From NCBI GenBank assembly GCA_039927975.1, contig JBDSTZ010000389.1, positions 1 to 5,940 of the forward strand: a stretch of 5,940 bases of DNA, written 5' to 3'. This DNA is from JBDSTZ01 sp039927975 (GTDB lineage: Bacteria > Pseudomonadota > Gammaproteobacteria > Burkholderiales > Burkholderiaceae_D). Both the position numbers and the translations under genes were made by a program. The stretch's first letter is position 1. Each line of letters begins with the position of its first letter. Below are positions 1 through 4,292 of this stretch, one piece after another. The notes under the pieces are model-generated. The model worked only from the letters and a program-made list of their open reading frames with translations. It was not told where the DNA came from and made no database searches.

Positions 1-1750
1 CCGCATCAGCGTGATCCTGATCCCGAACAAGCATCTGGACACCCCGCACTACAAGCTCGAGCGCATCAAGCACGACGATCCGCGCCTCGAAGACAGCCAG
101 GCCAGCTACAACCTGGCCGAGCAGGCCGAGACCGACATGGCCTACAGCAAGCGCCAGAAGGAAGACGTCAAGCCGCGCCAGGAAGCCATGGTCAAGACCA
201 TCACCCCGGCGCAGCCCGCTCCTGTGGTCGATCGCAGCGAGCCGGTGAAAGTTGCCGCGCCGGCGCCGGCCCCGGTGCTGGTGGCCCCGGTCGAGCAAGG
301 TTTCTTCGCCAAGATGATGGCGTTTTTCCGTGGCGAACCGGCGGCGCCAGTCGTCGTCGCCCCGGCCGCGACAGCGGCGTTGACCAAGGCTGCCAATCCA
401 GGCGAACGTGGCGGCGACCGCAATGGCCGTGGTCCGCGTGCCCGCACCCGTGGCGGCAAGCAAGGCGGCCGCGAGCGCGAAGAGCGCGAGCCAGGCAGCA
501 AGACCAGCGCGCTGGAAGACGGCAAGCCGGTCGACGCCGAGCAGAAGAACGCCCGTCCGGCCCGTCCGCCGCGCCCACCGCGCGAGCCGCGTGAACCACG
601 CGAGCAGGCCGAGGCGCCAGTCGCTCCGCGTGCTGAGCGCGCCGAGCGTCCTGAACGCGCTGAACGTCCCGAGCGCGCTGAGCGTCCCGAGCGCGCTGAG
701 CGTCCCGAGCGCGCCGAGCGTCCCGAGCGCGCGCCGCGTCCGCAACGCGAACGCGCCGATTACCGCGCCGTGGTAACCGAACCGGCGGCCGAAGCGTTGG
801 ATCTGAGCGCCGTCGCACCGGAAGTGGCGGTCGCCACCGTCGGCGCCGGCCCTGAGGGCGAAGTCACGCCGCCAGTCGTCAAGATGATCACCACCATCGG
901 CCCGAACGGCGAGGAGATCGAAGTCGAAGCGAACGGCGACGAACCGCGCCGCCGTCGTCGTCGTGGCGGCCGTAACCGCAATCGCCGCGACCGCGAAGGC
1001 GTCGAAGGCGTCGAGGGCAGCGACAACGAAGCGGGCGACAATGAGTCCGACAACGAAGGCGAAAAACTGGCCGAAGCAGCGCCAGTGTTCGTGCCGGTAG
1101 CCGATGTTGCGGCAGCCGAGCTCGACAACACGCCGCCAACGCCAGTGTCGGAGTATGTTGCGCCGGTCGCCGCAGAGCCAGAACCAGCGCCAGTCGCCGC
1201 AGAACCAGCGCCAGCGCCAGTCACCTTCGCGCCAGCTGAACCAGTCCACGTTGCGCCAGTTGCTCCCGCACCAGTGGCTGCGGAAGTAGTTGTGGCTGAA
1301 CCTGTCGTGGCGGAACCGGTCGTGGCAGAACCAGTCGTGGCGGCCGCACCGGTTGAGGCAGCCCCGGCTGAACCAGCGCCGGTCGAAGCAGCGCCGGTCG
1401 AAGCAGCCCCAGCCGAACCAGTGTTTGCCCAGCAAACAATGTTCACCCCTTCGCCAGCGCCTGAGACACCGGCCGCGATCGAGCCAGCGCCTGTGGCGGC
1501 AGCCCCTGCGCCAACGCCAGCCCCGACGCCAAGCGCACCGGTGGCAGCGCCGGCCGCGCCGCTCGCCAACATCAACGAGTTGCTCGGTTCAGCCGGCCTG
1601 ACCCTGGCGGCGACCGATCCTGAAAAGCTGCGCGCAGCCCAGGAAGCGGCCGCCCGCGCACCTGCGCCGGTTCGCGTTCCGCGTGAACGCAAGCCGCTGC
1701 CGCCGCAAGTGGACGAGCCACTGATCCAGGTCGACACCTCGCGTCAATAA
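1..1750 (+). CDS. rne: Ribonuclease E, C-terminal part (5' partial)
   Basis: RNase E is the endonuclease that starts decay of most mRNAs, matures rRNA and tRNA, and scaffolds the degradosome at the inner membrane. The frame is open from base 2, so the true start lies to the left; the GTG at 11 is an internal valine. The first visible residues (IPNKHLDTPHYKLERI) match the stretch that closes the catalytic half in RNase E (E. coli: IPNxxxETPHY). The catalytic half itself is outside the window. The rest is the disordered scaffold half: a short hydrophobic amphipathic segment (290-340, GFFAKMMAFFRGEP), which resembles the membrane-targeting helix; an Arg/Gly-rich segment (401-490); five AERPER repeats (641-730); an RRRRRR core (947-964) followed by an acidic stretch (995-1063); a long Ala/Pro/Val/Glu-rich region (about 1080-1560); and a less repetitive end (1561-1747) finishing PLIQVDTSRQ. 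RNase G is excluded because it lacks such a tail. The paralogue-level call is firm; functions of individual tail segments are inferred. Confidence 0.93.
   Translation, partial: RISVILIPNKHLDTPHYKLERIKHDDPRLEDSQASYNLAEQAETDMAYSKRQKEDVKPRQEAMVKTITPAQPAPVVDRSEPVKVAAPAPAPVLVAPVEQGFFAKMMAFFRGEPAAPVVVAPAATAALTKAANPGERGGDRNGRGPRARTRGGKQGGREREEREPGSKTSALEDGKPVDAEQKNARPARPPRPPREPREPREQAEAPVAPRAERAERPERAERPERAERPERAERPERAERPERAPRPQRERADYRAVVTEPAAEALDLSAVAPEVAVATVGAGPEGEVTPPVVKMITTIGPNGEEIEVEANGDEPRRRRRRGGRNRNRRDREGVEGVEGSDNEAGDNESDNEGEKLAEAAPVFVPVADVAAAELDNTPPTPVSEYVAPVAAEPEPAPVAAEPAPAPVTFAPAEPVHVAPVAPAPVAAEVVVAEPVVAEPVVAEPVVAAAPVEAAPAEPAPVEAAPVEAAPAEPVFAQQTMFTPSPAPETPAAIEPAPVAAAPAPTPAPTPSAPVAAPAAPLANINELLGSAGLTLAATDPEKLRAAQEAAARAPAPVRVPRERKPLPPQVDEPLIQVDTSRQ
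641..730 (+). repeat. In-frame 18-bp tandem repeat (AERPER x5) in rne
   Basis: Five consecutive 18-base units start at 641, 659, 677, 695 and 713, each encoding Ala-Glu-Arg-Pro-Glu-Arg. The units at 677 and 695 are identical (gctgagcgtcccgagcgc). Those at 659 and 713 each differ by one base, and the first unit is more diverged. A further half unit (AER) precedes at 632-640, and the array ends in APRPQRER. The near-identity at DNA level, not only in protein, points to recent expansion by slippage or unequal exchange. The unit length keeps the reading frame, so copy number could vary without breaking the gene. The product would be a charged, alternating Glu/Arg segment within the scaffold half. 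Confidence 0.95.
1289..1333 (+). repeat. In-frame 15-bp repeat (VVAEP x3) in rne
   Basis: Three 15-base units start at 1289, 1304 and 1319, each encoding Val-Val-Ala-Glu-Pro, followed by a partial fourth (VVA, 1334-1342). They differ at a few third-codon positions, so this array is somewhat older or more diverged than the AERPER array. It sits within a longer low-complexity stretch built from APVEAAP- and AEPAP-like pieces that extends over about 1080-1560. No function can be read from it beyond an extended, disordered linker. Confidence 0.85.
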
Positions 1751-1771
1751 GGTCGCCCCGCGTTGCTCAAG

Positions 1772-1801
1772 AAGGGAAGCCATCACGGCTTCCCTTTTTT
1801 T
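1772..1801 (+). terminator. Intrinsic terminator of rne
   Basis: A perfect 10-bp stem (aagggaagcc at 1772-1781 pairing with ggcttccctt at 1787-1796) encloses a 5-base loop (atcac) and runs into seven T residues (1795-1801). It begins 21 bases after the rne stop codon. The reverse direction has no comparable T tract after the stem, so it should act mainly on rightward transcription. It separates rne from the chrA-moaA-mobA/moeA group. Confidence 0.92.
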
Positions 1802-1829
1802 GTCACAAACATGATCAATTCCTTCATAT
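1800..1829 (+). promoter_or_regulatory. Possible sigma-70-type promoter for chrA
   Basis: TTGTCA at 1800-1805 is a fair -35 match (four of six to TTGACA). The best-placed -10 candidate is TCATAT at 1824-1829 after an 18-base spacer, which matches only three of six. The stretch 1802-1830 is clearly more A+T-rich than its surroundings, as expected of a promoter, and a promoter is needed here if the preceding terminator is efficient. The 8-base palindrome tcatatga (1824-1831) overlaps the -10 candidate. This is a weak call. Confidence 0.25.
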
Positions 1830-1844
1830 GACGAAAGCCGCCAT

Positions 1845-1848
1845 GAGG
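1845..1848 (+). promoter_or_regulatory. Ribosome binding site of chrA
   Basis: A GAGG core lies eight bases before the ATG at 1857. It is the only recognisable Shine-Dalgarno element among the three starts in this window, and it supports ATG 1857 as the chrA start. Confidence 0.6.
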
Positions 1849-1856
1849 CGACCGGT

Positions 1857-3176
1857 ATGAATTCTGCCATCGCACCCGCCGCCGTCAGCCTGGCCGAGGC
1901 TTTCCGCTACTGGCTCAAGCTCGGCTTCATCAGCTTCGGCGGCCCGGCCGGCCAGATCGCGCTGATGCACGCCGAGCTGGTCGAACGGCGCCGCTGGATC
2001 TCCGAGCGGCGCTTCCTGCACGCGCTAAACTACTGCATGCTGCTACCCGGTCCCGAAGCGACCCAGCTGGCCATCTACATCGGCTGGCTGATGCACAAGA
2101 CGCGCGGCGGCATCATCGCCGGCGTGCTGTTCGTGCTGCCCTCGCTGCTGATCCTGATCGGCCTGTCCTGGATCTATCTGGTCTGGGGCACCCTGCCCGC
2201 CATCGCCGCCATCATGGCCGGCATCAAGCCGGCCATCGTCGCCATCGTGCTGGCGGCCGCTTGGCGCATCGGCCGCCGCACGCTCAAGAACGGCGCGCTG
2301 GTGGCGATCGCCGCCGCCGCCCTGCTGGCCATCGCCGTGTTCGATGTCCCGTTCCCGCTGGTCGTGCTGGGCGCCGCCGCCATCGGCGCGCTCGGCGCCC
2401 GGCGGTGGCCACATCGCTTCCAGCTCGGCGGCGCGCACCCCGCCAGCGACACCAGCTACGGCGCCGCCCTGATCGACGACGACACGCCGACGCCCGCGCA
2501 CGCCCGCTTCACCTGGCCACGCCTGGCGCGCGTCGTCCTGTTCGGCTGCGCCATCGCCCTGGCCGCCTGGCTGCTGCTGGCCGCGCGCTACGGCGCCGCC
2601 CACGCGCTCACCCAGATGGCCTGGTTCTTCAGCAAGGCCGCCTTGATGACTTTCGGCGGCGCTTACGCGGTCCTGCCCTATATCTACCAGGGCGCCGTCG
2701 AGCACTACCACTGGCTGAGCGGCGCCCAGATGATCGACGGCCTGGCCTTGGGCGAAACCACGCCCGGCCCGCTGATCATGATCGTCGCCTTTGTCGGCTT
2801 CGTCGGCGCGGCCACCTCGGGCGGCGCCGCCGCGCTGCTGCTTGGCGCGGCCGGCGCGGCGGTTGCCACCTTCTTCACCTTCCTGCCCTCCTTTGTCTTC
2901 ATCCTGGCGGGCGGCCCGCTGGTCGAGTCGACCCGTGGCGACCTGCGCATGACCGCCCCGTTGACCGCGATCTCGGCGGCGGTGGTCGGCGTGATCGTCA
3001 GCCTGGCGCTGTTCTTCGGCCAGCACGTGTTTTTCGCCGCCGGCCGGCTTGACCCGGCCGCGCTGGCGATCGCCGTCGCGGCGGCCGTGGCGCTGTTGCG
3101 TTTCCAGGTGGGCAGCATCAAATTGATCCTCGCCTGTGCCCTCTGCGGGCTCGTGATATCGTACTGGCATGGCTGA
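1857..3176 (+). CDS. chrA: Chromate transporter, CHR family, two-domain type
   Basis: This is a 439-residue inner-membrane protein of the chromate ion transporter (CHR) family, the usual size for the long, duplicated type (Pseudomonas ChrA has about 416). Characterised members export chromate and confer chromate resistance. Two homologous halves are visible. The N-terminal domain (about 10-180) carries FISFGGPAGQI (24-34) and LLPGPEATQLA (62-72). The C-terminal domain (about 252-437) carries the matching MTFGGAYAVLPYI (264-276) and GLALGETTPGPLIMIVAF (295-312). FGG and PGP are the family signatures. Many hydrophobic segments rich in Ala, Leu and Ile follow each motif, and a polar linker (about 181-221) joins the halves. 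There is no cleavable signal peptide. The start at 1857 has a GAGG site and places the first FGG motif at the normal distance. The last 8 bases overlap moaA, so the two are probably co-transcribed and translationally coupled. Whether this member handles chromate, sulfate or another oxyanion cannot be told from sequence. Confidence 0.93.
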   Translation: MNSAIAPAAVSLAEAFRYWLKLGFISFGGPAGQIALMHAELVERRRWISERRFLHALNYCMLLPGPEATQLAIYIGWLMHKTRGGIIAGVLFVLPSLLILIGLSWIYLVWGTLPAIAAIMAGIKPAIVAIVLAAAWRIGRRTLKNGALVAIAAAALLAIAVFDVPFPLVVLGAAAIGALGARRWPHRFQLGGAHPASDTSYGAALIDDDTPTPAHARFTWPRLARVVLFGCAIALAAWLLLAARYGAAHALTQMAWFFSKAALMTFGGAYAVLPYIYQGAVEHYHWLSGAQMIDGLALGETTPGPLIMIVAFVGFVGAATSGGAAALLLGAAGAAVATFFTFLPSFVFILAGGPLVESTRGDLRMTAPLTAISAAVVGVIVSLALFFGQHVFFAAGRLDPAALAIAVAAAVALLRFQVGSIKLILACALCGLVISYWHG

Positions 3177-4278
3177 AAAAATCATCATGCTCGGCGACGA
3201 ACGCAGTGCGTCGCTGGCAATTCCTCGCGACCTCGAAGCGCCCAGCGGGCGGCTGACGGACGCCCTCGCGCGTCCGCTGCACGACCTGCGCATCTCGGTC
3301 ACCGACCGCTGCAATTTCCGCTGCGTGTACTGCATGCCCAAGGAAGTGTTCGACAAAAACTACGCCTACCTGCCGCACACCGCCCTGCTCTCGTTCGAGG
3401 AAATCACCCGCGTCGCGCGCCTGTTCGTCGCCCACGGCGTCGCGAAGATCCGCCTGACCGGCGGCGAACCGCTGCTGCGCAAGAATCTCGAACACCTGGT
3501 CGGCATGCTGAGCGAATTGCGCACGCCGTCCGGCGCGCCGCTCGACCTCACGCTCACCACCAATGGCTCGCTGCTGGCAAAAAAGGCGCAAGCGCTCAAG
3601 GATGCCGGCCTGACCCGCGTCACCGTCTCGCTCGACGCCCTCGACGACGCCACCTTCAAGCGCATGAACGATGTCGACTTCGCGGTAGCCGACGTGCTGC
3701 ACGGGATTGACGCCGCCCACCAGGCGGGGCTCGGACCGGTCAAGGTGAACATGGTCGTCAAAGGCGGCATGAACGACGACCAGATCGTGCCGATGGCGCG
3801 CCACTTCCGCCACAGCCCGGCCATCCTGCGCTTCATCGAATACATGGACGTCGGCGCCTCGAACGGCTGGAATCTCGACGAAGTGATCCCCTCGGCCGAG
3901 GTGGTGCGCCGCATCGGCGAACACTTTCCGCTCGCGCCGGTCGACCCCAACTACAGCGGCGAGACCGCCGCGCGCTGGCGCTACCTCGACGGCGGCGGCG
4001 AGATCGGCCTCATCTCCAGCGTCACCCAGGCCTTCTGCAAGGATTGCAGCCGCACCCGCCTGTCGACCGAGGGCAAGCTCTACACCTGCCTGTTCGCCAC
4101 CCGTGGCCACGACCTGCGCGCCCTGCTGCGCGAAGGCCGCAGCGACGCCGAGATTTCCGCCGCACTGGCGCAGATGTGGCGCGCGCGCGCCGACCGCTAT
4201 TCCGAAACCCGCACCATGAACACCAGCGCCCTTGAGCGCGGCGCGCCCAAGGTCGAAATGTCCTATATCGGCGGCTAA
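3169..4278 (+). CDS. moaA: GTP 3',8-cyclase MoaA (radical SAM)
   Basis: MoaA catalyses the first step of molybdenum cofactor synthesis: it converts GTP to 3',8-cyclo-7,8-dihydro-GTP, which MoaC turns into cyclic pyranopterin monophosphate. It acts in the cytoplasm with S-adenosylmethionine and two [4Fe-4S] clusters. The product is 369 residues, slightly longer than E. coli MoaA (329) because of an N-terminal extension of about 35 residues. The radical-SAM motif CNFRCVYC gives cysteines 48, 52 and 55. The SAM-binding TGGEP lies at 97-101. The C-terminal cluster that binds GTP has cysteines 290, 293 and 307 in the expected C-x2-C-x13-C spacing. The protein ends in the conserved Gly-Gly (368-369). 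All key residues are present. The start at 3169 lies inside the chrA stop region and lacks a clear Shine-Dalgarno sequence; ATG 3187 (residue 7) is a possible alternative. mobA/moeA follows 14 bases after the stop. Confidence 0.97.
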   Translation: MAEKIIMLGDERSASLAIPRDLEAPSGRLTDALARPLHDLRISVTDRCNFRCVYCMPKEVFDKNYAYLPHTALLSFEEITRVARLFVAHGVAKIRLTGGEPLLRKNLEHLVGMLSELRTPSGAPLDLTLTTNGSLLAKKAQALKDAGLTRVTVSLDALDDATFKRMNDVDFAVADVLHGIDAAHQAGLGPVKVNMVVKGGMNDDQIVPMARHFRHSPAILRFIEYMDVGASNGWNLDEVIPSAEVVRRIGEHFPLAPVDPNYSGETAARWRYLDGGGEIGLISSVTQAFCKDCSRTRLSTEGKLYTCLFATRGHDLRALLREGRSDAEISAALAQMWRARADRYSETRTMNTSALERGAPKVEMSYIGG

Positions 4279-4292
4279 GCCGCACCCGACAC

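Noticed and set aside
11..13. GTG at base 11 as a start codon for a short separate gene.
   Set aside because: The frame is open upstream to the window edge and the flanking residues match the interior of RNase E.
760..1737. A 325-codon - strand frame rich in Ala, Gly, Ser and Thr opposite the rne tail.
   Set aside because: It is the complement of the Ala/Pro/Val repeat coding and carries no signal peptide or motif. The + frame continues a recognised RNase E.
1839..1850. A small hairpin (cgcc-atga-ggcg) covering the chrA ribosome site, considered as an RNA switch.
   Set aside because: A four-base-pair stem is expected by chance in such GC-rich DNA. The 55-base leader after the terminator is too short for a known Moco-type riboswitch and shows no conserved core.
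3187..3189. ATG 3187 as the true moaA start, which would remove the overlap with chrA.
   Set aside because: It has no better ribosome site, and the residues MAEKII before it look like part of the protein. It cannot be fully excluded, so the overlap carries some uncertainty.
2043..3356. A 437-codon open frame on the - strand opposite chrA and the start of moaA.
   Set aside because: It mirrors a well-supported membrane protein on the + strand in high-GC DNA. The translation is low-complexity (Gly, Gln, Arg, Asp, His) with no recognisable motif, and it crosses a gene boundary.
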